Source: Campylobacter sp. (GTDB taxonomy: Bacteria; Campylobacterota; Campylobacteria; Campylobacterales; Campylobacteraceae). Taken from it: 40,790 nucleotides of DNA. The DNA lies in assembly GCA_017934385.1 (NCBI GenBank), contig JAGBJQ010000110.1, positions 1 through 40,790 on the forward strand. The letters run 5' to 3'. Positions 33,418-40,790 of this stretch are shown in pieces. The notes below the pieces were generated by a model that saw only the letters and a list, made by a program, of their open reading frames with translations, did no database searches and was not told where the DNA came from. Numbering within the stretch: position 1 is the first letter of the stretch; every line of letters starts with the position of its first letter. The position numbers were made by a program, and so were the translations under genes.

Positions 33418-34146
33418 TTAATGGTTTAAAATTTTATTTAAAAAGTCTTTTAAGCGCGGATTTTGCGGATTTTCAAAAACATTTTTAGGCGTATCATCGA
33501 CTAAAATATTTCCGCCGTCCATAAAAAATATTCTATTTGCCACATTGCGCGCAAAGCCCATTTCATGGGTTACGACAAGCATTGTAATGCCCTCTTTGGC
33601 AACCTCTTTCATAAGAGCCAAAACCTCGCCTATCATCTCAGGATCTAGCGCACTTGTAGGCTCGTCGAAAAGTATCACATCTGGGTTCATCGCTAGGCTC
33701 CTGGCGATTGCGATGCGTTGTTTTTGACCACCTGAGAGTTTGTGTGGGAAAGACTGAGCCTTACTCTCTAAACCCACCTTTCGCAAAAGCTCCATTGCCT
33801 TTTCTTTGGCTTTTTCTGGGGTATAAATTCCAGCTTTTACCGGGGCTAGGGTTAAATTCTGCAAAACATTTTTATTCGCAAAAAGGTTAAAATGCTGAAA
33901 AACCATGCTAACTTTTTGGCGAATTTTATTGATATCTGTTTTTTTATCGGTAATGTCTGCGCCACCGATTTTGATACTGCCCTCGCTTGGGGTTTCGAGC
34001 AAATTTAAACATCTCAAAAATGTAGATTTTCCACTTCCGCTAGGTCCGATGATTGCGACAATATCGCCTTTGTTTATGGTTTTTGAAATATTTTTCAAAA
34101 CACAAAGCTCGCCATAATTTTTGCTTAAATTTGAAATTTCAATCAT
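33418..34146 (-). CDS. Amino acid ABC transporter, ATP-binding protein
   Basis: 242 residues with Walker [11 protein letters not shown]-loop region [17 protein letters not shown], signature LSGGQKQR, Walker [13 protein letters not shown] and the H-loop VVTHEMG. It belongs to the polar amino acid (GlnQ-type) subfamily, similar in order to the C. jejuni Paq system. Its start overlaps the permease end by 8 bp and its stop is 11 bp from the binding-protein start. Confidence 0.95.
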   Translation of the reverse strand: MIEISNLSKNYGELCVLKNISKTINKGDIVAIIGPSGSGKSTFLRCLNLLETPSEGSIKIGGADITDKKTDINKIRQKVSMVFQHFNLFANKNVLQNLTLAPVKAGIYTPEKAKEKAMELLRKVGLESKAQSFPHKLSGGQKQRIAIARSLAMNPDVILFDEPTSALDPEMIGEVLALMKEVAKEGITMLVVTHEMGFARNVANRIFFMDGGNILVDDTPKNVFENPQNPRLKDFLNKILNH

Positions 34147-34846
34147 GTCTATTTAGCCTTGATTCTAAAATTTTAACCAAAAGCGAGAAAAATTTCACAC
34201 TCGCATAATAAATCACACCCGCGAAAAGTATCGGCTGAACCGTATATAGCGAGGCTTGCAGGCTTTTTGAATAAAATGTCAAATCCGTAATTGCCACAAG
34301 TCCCACGACCGAAGTTTCTTTAAAAAGGCTAATAAATTCGTTCGCCAAAGCTGGCAAGATATTTTTTATCGCTTGTGGGAAAACAATGACTTTCATCGCT
34401 GTCGAATACGACAGACCCATAGCGCGCGCAGCCTCCATTTGACCACGATCGACGCTGTTTATTCCACTGCGGACGATTTCGCAAACATAGGCCGAGCTAT
34501 TAAGACCTAGCGCCACAATTGCAGCGAAAATGTTGTTTTGCCAAGTCGCAAAAACGACAAAAACAAAAATCATAAGCTGAATAATTATCGGGGTTCCACG
34601 AATTATATCGACATACTCGTCGATAATAAAATTTAAAATTTTATTATCCAAAAATTTCAAAAACGCCAAAATAAATCCCAAAACTATACCAAGCGCGATA
34701 CCGCCACTTGTGAGTATCAGCGTAACGCCATAAGCATTTACAAGCGCCATTTTGCGCGCATCTGTTAAGTTATCTGGATAGCAAAAATAAATTCCTGCGC
34801 AGATGATAATCAACGAAAAAACAATCTTTAAAATTCTCTCGTTCAA
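34139..34846 (-). CDS. Amino acid ABC transporter, permease
   Basis: A 235-residue inner-membrane protein with about five membrane segments. The family core is visible: [36 protein letters not shown] and [20 protein letters not shown], the EAA-loop that docks with the ATPase. It probably acts as a homodimer, since only one permease gene is present. The start appears to be TTG (34846); GGGGA lies close before it, with unusually short spacing. First gene of the importer operon. Confidence 0.93.
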   Translation of the reverse strand: MNERILKIVFSLIIICAGIYFCYPDNLTDARKMALVNAYGVTLILTSGGIALGIVLGFILAFLKFLDNKILNFIIDEYVDIIRGTPIIIQLMIFVFVVFATWQNNIFAAIVALGLNSSAYVCEIVRSGINSVDRGQMEAARAMGLSYSTAMKVIVFPQAIKNILPALANEFISLFKETSVVGLVAITDLTFYSKSLQASLYTVQPILFAGVIYYASVKFFSLLVKILESRLNRHD

Positions 34847-34945
34847 TCCCCAGCCTTTAAAATTAAAATTTAACTTACAAGCATACTAAAATTTTGATAA
34901 ATTTCAAGTAAATTTTGATAAAATCGCACTTTTTAAGGAGTGAAA

Positions 34946-36451
34946 ATGAATTACTGGATATATGTCTCTATCGCTATGTATTTTCTAGCCCTCGTCATCA
35001 TCGGCAGACACTATTACGACAAAAACGCAAGCCTGAGCGAATACCTCATCGATAATCGCAGATTAAATCCCTTTGTAACAGCTCTTAGCGCAGGGGCAAG
35101 CGATATGAGTGGTTGGATGCTTCTAGGGCTTCCTGGTGCGTTTTTTGCTACTGGAATAAGCACTGCTTGGATAGCCATAGGTCTTAGTATTGGCGCATGG
35201 TGCGCGTATAAATTTCTCGCAAAAAGGCTTAGAATTTACACCGAAGTCGCAAGCGATAGCATTACAATACCTGATTTTTTAGAAAATCGCTTTAAGGACA
35301 AAACAAAATCACTTCGCATAATCTCTGGACTTTTGATTATTATATTTTTCACACTCTATGTTAGTAGCGGAATTATCGCAGGTGGCAAAAGTTTTGAAAC
35401 ATTTTTCGGGCTAAATTTTGCTTACGGCGCGATTGCGACGATTTGTATCGTTGTGTTTTATACATTTTTTGGCGGATTTAAGGCAGTAGCGATAACAGAC
35501 GCTTTTCAAGGCGCGTTAATGTTTATCGTGCTAATTATGATTCCAGCATTTTCGTTTAATGCTCTACAAATTCCAGATAGTTCGAGCTTTTGGGGCGAGG
35601 TAGCCAAAATCAGCCCGTCGCATTTAGACCCATTTGAAGGGCAAACTTTTCTTGGAATTTTAGGGTTATTATCGTGGGGATTTGGCTATTTTGGACAACC
35701 TCATATCATCGTGCGATTTATGGCGATTAGAAATTCAGCCGAGATGAGCCAAGCTCGTAGAATTGGAATTTCATGGATGGTATTTGGGTTACTTGGAGCT
35801 ATGGCAAGTGGTCTAATCGGTCTAGTGTATTTCCGCCAAAACAGCCTTACTATTGGCGATCCTGAGAAAATTTTCCTAGAACTTGGCAAAATTTTCTTCC
35901 ACCCATTTATCCTTGGCGTGATTATTTCAGCCGTGTTAGCTGCGATTATGAGCACGATTTCTAGCCAGCTTTTAGTTAGTGCTAGCTCGGTTACGAAAGA
36001 CTTCATTTTCGCATTTTATAAAAAAGAGGTATCTTCTGCTACTCAAACCCTAGTCTCCCGCCTTGCGGTCGTTTTTATCGCTTTTCTTGCTACGATTGCG
36101 GCGTTTTTGTGGGACGATAGCGTCTTAAATGTCGTCGGACACGCTTGGGCTGGATTTGGAGCAAGTTTTGGCGCGGTACTGCTTTTTAGCCTGTATTCTA
36201 AGCACATGAGTGCGCTATCTGCGCTATGCGGTATGATAGTTGGTGGTGTAACTGTCATAATCTGGATAATTGCTGATTTATCAGGCTACATCTACTCGCT
36301 ACTTCCCGGATTTGTATTTTCGATGATAGCTATAATGCTTGTCAATAAATACAACTCGGTGCTTGATAAAATGGCAGATGAGCCGAATTTAAACGAGATT
36401 GCAATCGAATTTGAAAAAATGAAAGCACGAAACGAAAGCGAGAAAAAATAA
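34946..36451 (+). CDS. putP: Sodium/proline symporter
   Basis: A 501-residue SSS-family transporter importing L-proline with Na+. It begins WIYVSIAMYFLALVIIGR and has LSEYLIDNRRLNPFVTALSAGASDMSGWMLLGLPG, the classic PutP N-terminal block (given here as its key feature), plus GYFGQPHIIVRFMAIR and ISAVLAAIMSTISSQLLVSAS with the Na+-site Ser/Thr residues. I use ATG 34946, 5 bases after AAGGAG; a GTG at 34940 is inferior. putA is not next to it here. The stop overlaps the next start (TAATG). Confidence 0.95.
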   Translation: MNYWIYVSIAMYFLALVIIGRHYYDKNASLSEYLIDNRRLNPFVTALSAGASDMSGWMLLGLPGAFFATGISTAWIAIGLSIGAWCAYKFLAKRLRIYTEVASDSITIPDFLENRFKDKTKSLRIISGLLIIIFFTLYVSSGIIAGGKSFETFFGLNFAYGAIATICIVVFYTFFGGFKAVAITDAFQGALMFIVLIMIPAFSFNALQIPDSSSFWGEVAKISPSHLDPFEGQTFLGILGLLSWGFGYFGQPHIIVRFMAIRNSAEMSQARRIGISWMVFGLLGAMASGLIGLVYFRQNSLTIGDPEKIFLELGKIFFHPFILGVIISAVLAAIMSTISSQLLVSASSVTKDFIFAFYKKEVSSATQTLVSRLAVVFIAFLATIAAFLWDDSVLNVVGHAWAGFGASFGAVLLFSLYSKHMSALSALCGMIVGGVTVIIWIIADLSGYIYSLLPGFVFSMIAIMLVNKYNSVLDKMADEPNLNEIAIEFEKMKARNESEKK

Positions 36452-36993
36452 TGTTAAATTTGAAAATGGCAAAAAATTTAATCTCAGGCGCAATTTCACA
36501 GCCAAATTTAATCGCGCATTGCGAAAATGTAATGGCCGCAATGGGGGCTATGGCGGAGCATTTCGGCGAGGATAAAGAATACTGGCAAGCAATCGGCTAT
36601 CTGCACGATTTCGACTACGAAAAATTCCCAGACGAGCACCTAGCGCACACAGCTGAGCCACTTTTGGGCGCTGGCGTAGATGAAGCTAGCGTGCGGGCAA
36701 TACTCAGCCACGGATACGGCATTTGCACTGATGTCGAGCCGATTTCGAATTTAGAAAAAAGCCTATTTTGCGTCGATGAGCTAACAGGCATAATCGATGC
36801 CTGCGCCAAAATGCGTCCAAACGGCTTTGCGGATTTAGGCACTAGCAGTGTAATGAAAAAATTTAAAGATAAAAAATTCGCCGCCAAATGCGATAGAAGC
36901 GTGATTTTAAAAGGTTGCGAAATGCTTGGCATGGATATCAAAGAGGTCATAGAAATCTGCATAAAAGGCATGAGAGAACTGCACCAGGCTTGA
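36451..36993 (+). CDS. HD-domain protein (predicted phosphohydrolase)
   Basis: A 180-residue protein with an HD-type metal site: AHCENVMAAM (His 23), LHDFDYEKFPDEH (His 52, Asp 53), an ILSHGYG His and ELTGIIDAC (Asp 108-like position in VDELTG). HD proteins hydrolyse nucleotides or phosphoesters. This group is close to putative HDIG-type hydrolases often annotated as hydrolase only. It is translationally coupled to putP; whether it relates to proline metabolism is unknown. Confidence 0.8.
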   Translation: MLNLKMAKNLISGAISQPNLIAHCENVMAAMGAMAEHFGEDKEYWQAIGYLHDFDYEKFPDEHLAHTAEPLLGAGVDEASVRAILSHGYGICTDVEPISNLEKSLFCVDELTGIIDACAKMRPNGFADLGTSSVMKKFKDKKFAAKCDRSVILKGCEMLGMDIKEVIEICIKGMRELHQA

Positions 36994-37050
36994 TACAGCA
37001 GTGAAATTTTAAATTTCTGCAAAATACTGCCCCGAAATTTTAAATTCATA

Positions 37051-37257
37051 GATTGGCACGAATTTTGCCTGTGCAAAATTCTTACAATGACAGATTATGC
37101 AAAATTTGCTCGCTATTGTCATTGCGAGGAGCAAAGCGACGAAGCAAAACAAGCGTAGCGCTCGGTGTTAGCCGATGTTTCCTTGAAAACAAGCGTAGCG
37201 GTGGCGTGCGAAGCACGACAGGTTTGGACGAGCCGTAGGCGAAGTCAATCTACGAGC
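37051..37257. repeat. Palindromic units of cluster C, one interrupted by an insert
   Basis: The unit at 37051-37091 has inner stem GAATTTTGC/GCAAAATTC with loop CTGT, the same stem as 13099-13139 with a different loop. A second unit opens at 37118 (GTCATTGCGAGGAGC) and closes only at about 37246-37257 (CAATCTACG). Between lie about 100 bp containing AAAACAAGCGTAGCG twice (37146-37160 and 37186-37200) and the palindrome CGTGCGAAGCACG (37205-37217). The stretch looks like an expanded or inserted version of the unit. Confidence 0.75.
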
Positions 37258-37285
37258 ATAAAATTTAAAGTGCGCTAAATTTGTT

Positions 37286-37555
37286 GTCATTGCGAGCGAG
37301 TGTAACGAGCGAAGCAATCCAGTAAAATTTAAATTCAAAATTCTACTTAAATTTAGCATTGAACGATTTTTTGAATTTAACCTGTGCCGTGAAATTCTTT
37401 GTAAGGAGGAGGGCGCGCTTTTTAGGAGACGCTACCCTCCCCCTTACCAACCCCCACCCCGGTAAAACCGTAGAAGTGGCTAAATTTTAAAAATCGTTGC
37501 TTTTTAAAATTTAGCTGGTTTTATTTTTCGGAAATGCTTCACATTTCTCGCAATT
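37286..37555 (-). repeat. Composite palindromic repeat, copy C (inverted)
   Basis: The module order of copies A and B is reversed: GTCATTGCGAGCGAGTG unit (37286-37320), AAATTTAGCATTGAACGATTTT link, GC-rich stem (GTAAGGAGGAGGG near 37411 with CCCTCCCCCTTAC ending 37447), AT-rich stem (GCTAAATTTTAAAAATC...GCTTTTTAAAATTTAGC, about 37479-37515) and the GAAATGC palindrome near 37531-37549. The loop of the GC-rich stem is different from copies A and B. Confidence 0.83.
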
Positions 37556-37564
37556 GTGGCGAAT

Positions 37565-38539
37565 TTACCCATTTTTTCTGTTATACAAAATCGAGCAAAT
37601 GAAGGCAGAAAAAATAAAAATTATCCCCAGTGTGCCGGTTATAACCTCGCTGATTTCAAATTCGAGCTTGATAAACATAATCGCTGCAAGCGTGCCAATC
37701 GCATAATGCGCGCCGTGTTCTAAAAAAATAAACTTCGCCAGCGTGCCACGCTCGACCAAATATATCGTGAGTGAGCGCACAAACATCGCCCCAGCCCCAA
37801 GTCCTAGCATGATGATAAAGATATTGTTGCTTAGCGCAAACGCCCCAATCACGCCGTCAAAGCTAAAACTAGCGTCCAGCATTTCGAGGTAAATAAAGCC
37901 GTTTAGGCCGTTTCTAACGCCACCAGCACTAAAAATTTTATCAAACGACTTTATCAAAATAAACAAAATTATCGCGCTAAAATATGCGATAATCGCCGTT
38001 TTTGATGGGACTAAAACAGCCAAAACCACCCCAATAATCATAGCAAATAAAATTTCAAATTTTGGAAAATTTTTGAGCCTTCTTACCAAAGCATTTTCTT
38101 CTAAAACCCGTATCCAAGGCTCTCTCTCCTCATCATCGAAGAAAAAGCTCAAAAACACCATCATCAAAAATGCCCCGCCAAAAATGTAAATTCCGTCTTT
38201 GTTTTCTTCTAAAATTTCACTATACCGCGCAGGGTTATTTAGTGCCAAATTTAGGCTCTCAAAAAGCCCTAAATGCGAAGCAGCACTTACGATGATAATC
38301 GGAAATGCGAACCTCATACCAAAAACCGCCACAGGTATGCCCCACACGATAAACCTTTTGCGCCAAATCGCGTTCATATCCGCTAAAACTTTGGCATTTA
38401 CCACGGCATTATCGAAACTTAGGCTGATTTCTAAAATCGATAAAAGCGCGCAAATATACGCCCCAGCAAATCCGCCTAGCCAAAACCCGACCAAAACAGC
38501 TATAAATAATATGAAAAATGATGAATAAAAATAACGCAA
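37565..38539 (-). CDS. DUF475 (TerC-related) integral membrane protein
   Basis: A 324-residue protein with about eight membrane segments and two inverted-repeat-like motifs containing acidic residues inside the membrane: LEISLSFDNAVVNAKVL and LEMLDASFSFDGVIGAFAL. This SFDN/SFDG pair characterises DUF475, related to TerC/Alx proteins linked to metal-ion (Mn2+) export or tellurite resistance. A loop with acidic FFFDDEEREPW follows the third segment. The start is TTG at 38539, with AAAGGA 5 bases upstream. It probably has a transport role; the ion is inferred from the family. Confidence 0.85.
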   Translation of the reverse strand: MRYFYSSFFILFIAVLVGFWLGGFAGAYICALLSILEISLSFDNAVVNAKVLADMNAIWRKRFIVWGIPVAVFGMRFAFPIIIVSAASHLGLFESLNLALNNPARYSEILEENKDGIYIFGGAFLMMVFLSFFFDDEEREPWIRVLEENALVRRLKNFPKFEILFAMIIGVVLAVLVPSKTAIIAYFSAIILFILIKSFDKIFSAGGVRNGLNGFIYLEMLDASFSFDGVIGAFALSNNIFIIMLGLGAGAMFVRSLTIYLVERGTLAKFIFLEHGAHYAIGTLAAIMFIKLEFEISEVITGTLGIIFIFSAFICSILYNRKNG

Positions 38540-38588
38540 ATTTTTCCTTTTTTTGAGCGATTTTAGCGTAAATTTGCCTTGAATTTAA

Positions 38589-38623
38589 TATAATTTGCCC
38601 AAAATTCCACACAAAGGCAAAAA
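38589..38623 (+). promoter_or_regulatory. Promoter of the antiporter gene
   Basis: TATAAT at 38589-38594 lies about 30 bp before the ATG at 38624. AAAGGC precedes the start. It faces away from the DUF475 gene, which is divergent. Confidence 0.5.
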
Positions 38624-39964
38624 ATGTTAAGCAACCCAGTGTTTTTAAGCATACTTTTGATGAGTATTTTGTGTTTGCTTCGCTGTAATGTCATGCTAGC
38701 TATCCTAATCAGCGCGATTTGCGCGGTGCTGACTAGCCATATCCCGCTAATGGACGCCATAGGCTATTTCATCAACGGCAACCCGCAAACTGGCAGTGTC
38801 GGCATGGGCGGAAACTTGGAAACTGCACTGTCGTATATCCTGCTTGGTGTCATCGCAAGTGCTGTGGCACGGACAAATTTGACGGCGATTTTGGTGCGAA
38901 GCGTGGCTGGATTTATCAGCGATAAAAAATTTATTTTCATCGCTATGATTGCCTTTATTTCGTGTTTATCACAAAATTTAATCCCTGTTCATATCGCATT
39001 TATCCCGATACTAATCCCACCACTTGTAAAGATTATGAACTCACTAAAACTCGACCGTCGCGCCATAGCCTGCGCGCTGACATTTGGTTTGCAAACCCCG
39101 TATATGGCGTTTCCTGTGGGATTTGGTCTGATTTTTATGGGAATTATCCAAAAAGAGATGAGCAAAAACGGCATGGATGTGAGTATCAGTGATATCGCTG
39201 GGGTCATGTGGATGAGTGCCGTGCCTATGATAGTAGGACTAATTTTAGCAATGCTTTATTACCGCAAACCACGAAGCTATACTCAAACCAAAGAGAGCAT
39301 TGAAGCACATTTTGAAGAGTTTAAAATGCAAAAACGAGAATGGGGCGTGCTAGCTGGGATTATAGTGTGCTTCATCGCTCAACTTGTCCTTAGCATGGTA
39401 ATTCAAATCGACGCTGGTTCAATGCCCTTTGCCGCTCTGGCTGGAATCCTTACAATGCTACTTTTAGGTGGAATTCCATGGAGTGAGCTAGATAGCGTAT
39501 TTGACCAAGGCGTGCATATGCTAGGATACATCGCGTTTTTGATGCTTGTAGCTGGCGGATTTGGCACGATTATCAAAGAAACTGGTGGTGTGGGCGAGCT
39601 AGTAAGCGCAGTAGCTAGCCTAAGCGGTGGCAAAATCGGCGGAGCCGTGCTAATGATAGGCATAGGGCTTCTTGTAACAATGGGAATCGGATCTAGCTTT
39701 GGCACGATTCCGATTATCGCGACGATTTATTGTCCGCTAGCAGCCGAGCTTGGATTTAGCGTGGCTGCGACGATTTTTATCATCGGTGTAGCAGCAGGTC
39801 TGGGAGATGCTGGAAGTCCAGCCAGCGATAGCACACTAGCCCCTACTGCTGGGCTAAACATCGACGGCGAGCATAACCATATCTGGGATACCTGCGTGCC
39901 GACATTTATATTTTTCAATATCCCGCTAATCATTTTTGGCGTAATTTTTGCAATAATTTTATAA
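38624..39964 (+). CDS. Na+/H+ antiporter family protein (NhaC-like)
   Basis: A 446-residue membrane protein with about twelve hydrophobic segments. Typical signatures include SQNLIPVHIAFIPILIPPL, GIGSSFGTIPIIATIYCPLA and the ion-binding-type GLGDAGSPASDSTLAPTAGL, followed by DGEHNHIWDTCVPTF. These match the NhaC-like H+ antiporter family (YuiF group). Some members export arginine or lysine or are of unknown cation preference, so Na+/H+ exchange is presumed. Monocistronic with a strong hairpin downstream. Confidence 0.87.
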   Translation: MLSNPVFLSILLMSILCLLRCNVMLAILISAICAVLTSHIPLMDAIGYFINGNPQTGSVGMGGNLETALSYILLGVIASAVARTNLTAILVRSVAGFISDKKFIFIAMIAFISCLSQNLIPVHIAFIPILIPPLVKIMNSLKLDRRAIACALTFGLQTPYMAFPVGFGLIFMGIIQKEMSKNGMDVSISDIAGVMWMSAVPMIVGLILAMLYYRKPRSYTQTKESIEAHFEEFKMQKREWGVLAGIIVCFIAQLVLSMVIQIDAGSMPFAALAGILTMLLLGGIPWSELDSVFDQGVHMLGYIAFLMLVAGGFGTIIKETGGVGELVSAVASLSGGKIGGAVLMIGIGLLVTMGIGSSFGTIPIIATIYCPLAAELGFSVAATIFIIGVAAGLGDAGSPASDSTLAPTAGLNIDGEHNHIWDTCVPTFIFFNIPLIIFGVIFAIIL

Positions 39965-39969
39965 ATTTT

Positions 39970-39997
39970 TAGGGTTAAATTTCAAAATTTAACCCTA
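39970..39997 (+). terminator. Terminator-like hairpin after the antiporter gene
   Basis: A 13-bp stem pairs 39970-39982 with 39985-39997 (TAGGGTTAAATTT/AAATTTAACCCTA), written in a very short loop that would open in RNA. It starts 6 bp after the stop. The following bases are AT-rich, not a pure T-run. Confidence 0.6.
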
Positions 39998-40107
39998 GAT
40001 AAATTTTAAAATTTGCAGAATTAGGCAATAAATTTGGATAATCTTTCTAACTAAAATTTCTTAAATTTGCTAAAATTTTCTCACTAAATTTCAATCAAGG
40101 AGAAAAT

Positions 40108-40790
40108 ATGAAAAAGGTATTAAGCTCATTAGCATTAGGTGCGATTTTAGCGACAAGTTTGGTCGCCAAAGGCGAAGCGGATATGCCAAAAAATGTAGTG
40201 AGTGCGTGGGATAAAACCTTTGCAAAAAGCGACAAAGTAAATCACAAAAAAGTAGCCTTCAAAAACCGCTACGGAATTACAATCGTTGCGGATTTATACA
40301 CTCCAAAAAATATGAACGGCAAACTCCCTGCAATCGCCATTTCTGGCCCTTATGGTGCAGTCAAAGAGCAATCTAGCGGACTTCACGCGCAAACCCTAGC
40401 CGAGCGAGGTTTTGTAACACTAGCGTTTGACGGCAGTTTCACAGGCGAGAGCGGTGGCGATGTGCGCGACATTTCAAGTCCCGATATAAACACAGAAGAT
40501 TTTAGCGCGGCTGTGGATTATCTAGGTGTGCAAGACTTCGTCGATAGAGAAAAAATCGGCATTATCGGAATTTGTGGCTGGGCTGGATTTGCGCTAAATG
40601 CTGCTATCAGCGATACTCGCATAAAGGCAGTTGCGACCACGACGATGTATGATATGACGCGTGTAACCGCCAAAGGATACAACGACAGCGTAGATGAAAA
40701 TGCTAGGTATGAAGCCAAAAAAGCTCTAAATTTGCAACGCTGGACGGATTTTGAAAACGGCAAAACAAGTTATGGGGCAAACGGACTTTC
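40108..40790 (+). CDS. Secreted alpha/beta hydrolase, 5' part (runs off window)
   Basis: 227 residues of an open frame to the window end. The signal peptide (MKKVLSSLALGAILATSLVA, about 20 residues) is followed by an alpha/beta-hydrolase core: strand ITIVADLYTPKN, the oxyanion-side AISGPYGAVKEQSSG, TLAFDGSFTGESGG, DFVDREKIGIIGICGWAGFALNA and a lid-like TTMYDMTRV. The nucleophile elbow carries Cys (GICGWAG) where serine hydrolases have Ser, as in dienelactone hydrolases. The substrate is unknown. The start has AAGGAG 5 to 6 bases upstream. The C-terminus, with the catalytic His, is not visible. Confidence 0.85.
   Translation, partial: MKKVLSSLALGAILATSLVAKGEADMPKNVVSAWDKTFAKSDKVNHKKVAFKNRYGITIVADLYTPKNMNGKLPAIAISGPYGAVKEQSSGLHAQTLAERGFVTLAFDGSFTGESGGDVRDISSPDINTEDFSAAVDYLGVQDFVDREKIGIIGICGWAGFALNAAISDTRIKAVATTTMYDMTRVTAKGYNDSVDENARYEAKKALNLQRWTDFENGKTSYGANGL

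Noticed and set aside
37053-37359. Small ORFs in repeat cluster C
   Set aside because: Same reason as cluster A; the sequence is explained by repeat units and their insert.

Overview
The window reads as chromosomal DNA from a Campylobacter species outside the C. jejuni/C. coli group. The gene order gatC - (pilT) - cvpA - fur - lysS - glyA - SPOR-domain protein, with a divergent block of yfgM-like gene, bamB-like lipoprotein, small protein and coaX, matches the C. jejuni Cj0394-Cj0404 neighbourhood as I remember it. A Campylobacter-type major outer membrane porin and an efp/Cj0550-like pair support the same assignment. A pilT-type ATPase, a short-form hisG and many intergenic palindromic repeats set it apart from C. 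jejuni. Species cannot be named from the sequence alone.

Layout. 1-5584 (minus): SPOR protein (partial), glyA, lysS, fur, cvpA, pilT, gatC. 5701-8799 (plus): inner-membrane YfgM-like protein, BamB-like propeller lipoprotein, small protein, coaX and hisG, probably one transcription unit from a promoter divergent to gatC. 8800-9426: a cluster of palindromic repeats. 9427-12614: small lipoprotein, a possible small RNA with a Fur-box-like site, the porin, a monohaem cytochrome c and a DJ-1/PfpI protein. 12615-13436: a second repeat cluster. 13437-17564: dnaE, interrupted by one in-frame TAA and carrying what looks like a duplicated OB-fold. 17654-20289: aspartate racemase-like gene and dicarboxylate/amino-acid symporter (minus), then an exported superoxide reductase (plus).

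20360-25863 is a 5.5-kb integrated element at the 3' end of tRNA-Met(CAU), bounded by 35-bp direct repeats with one mismatch. From right to left it holds a P4-type tyrosine integrase broken by a frameshift, an AlpA-like regulator, two small proteins (one resembling phage helicase loaders), a replication-initiator-like protein, a 730-bp non-coding stretch with short direct repeats, and a HigB/HigA-type toxin-antitoxin pair. Repeated 10-11-bp motifs near both ends look like integrase arm sites. It is laid out like a small replicating satellite or island, without phage structural genes.

25927-32018: a 9-bp tandem repeat, efp, a DUF234/PD-(D/E)XK-like protein, a class V aminotransferase, then a visibly AT-rich three-gene cassette of orphan immunity-like proteins (DUF6980-like and DUF4279-like) between 13-bp inverted repeats, followed by uppP and thiE. 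32093-32615 is a decayed secreted-nuclease gene. 32678-34846 is an amino-acid ABC importer, then putP and an HD-domain protein (plus). 36994-37560 is a third repeat cluster, followed by a DUF475 membrane protein, an NhaC-type antiporter and the start of a secreted alpha/beta hydrolase cut by the window edge.

Most notable: (i) three clusters of palindromic repeats whose outer arms are conserved while the inner stems differ completely in sequence yet stay self-complementary; (ii) the tRNA-Met island; (iii) the orphan immunity cassette; (iv) a candidate small RNA in front of the porin that is complementary to the porin ribosome-binding site; (v) three broken genes, including the essential dnaE, which must be separated from sequencing error.
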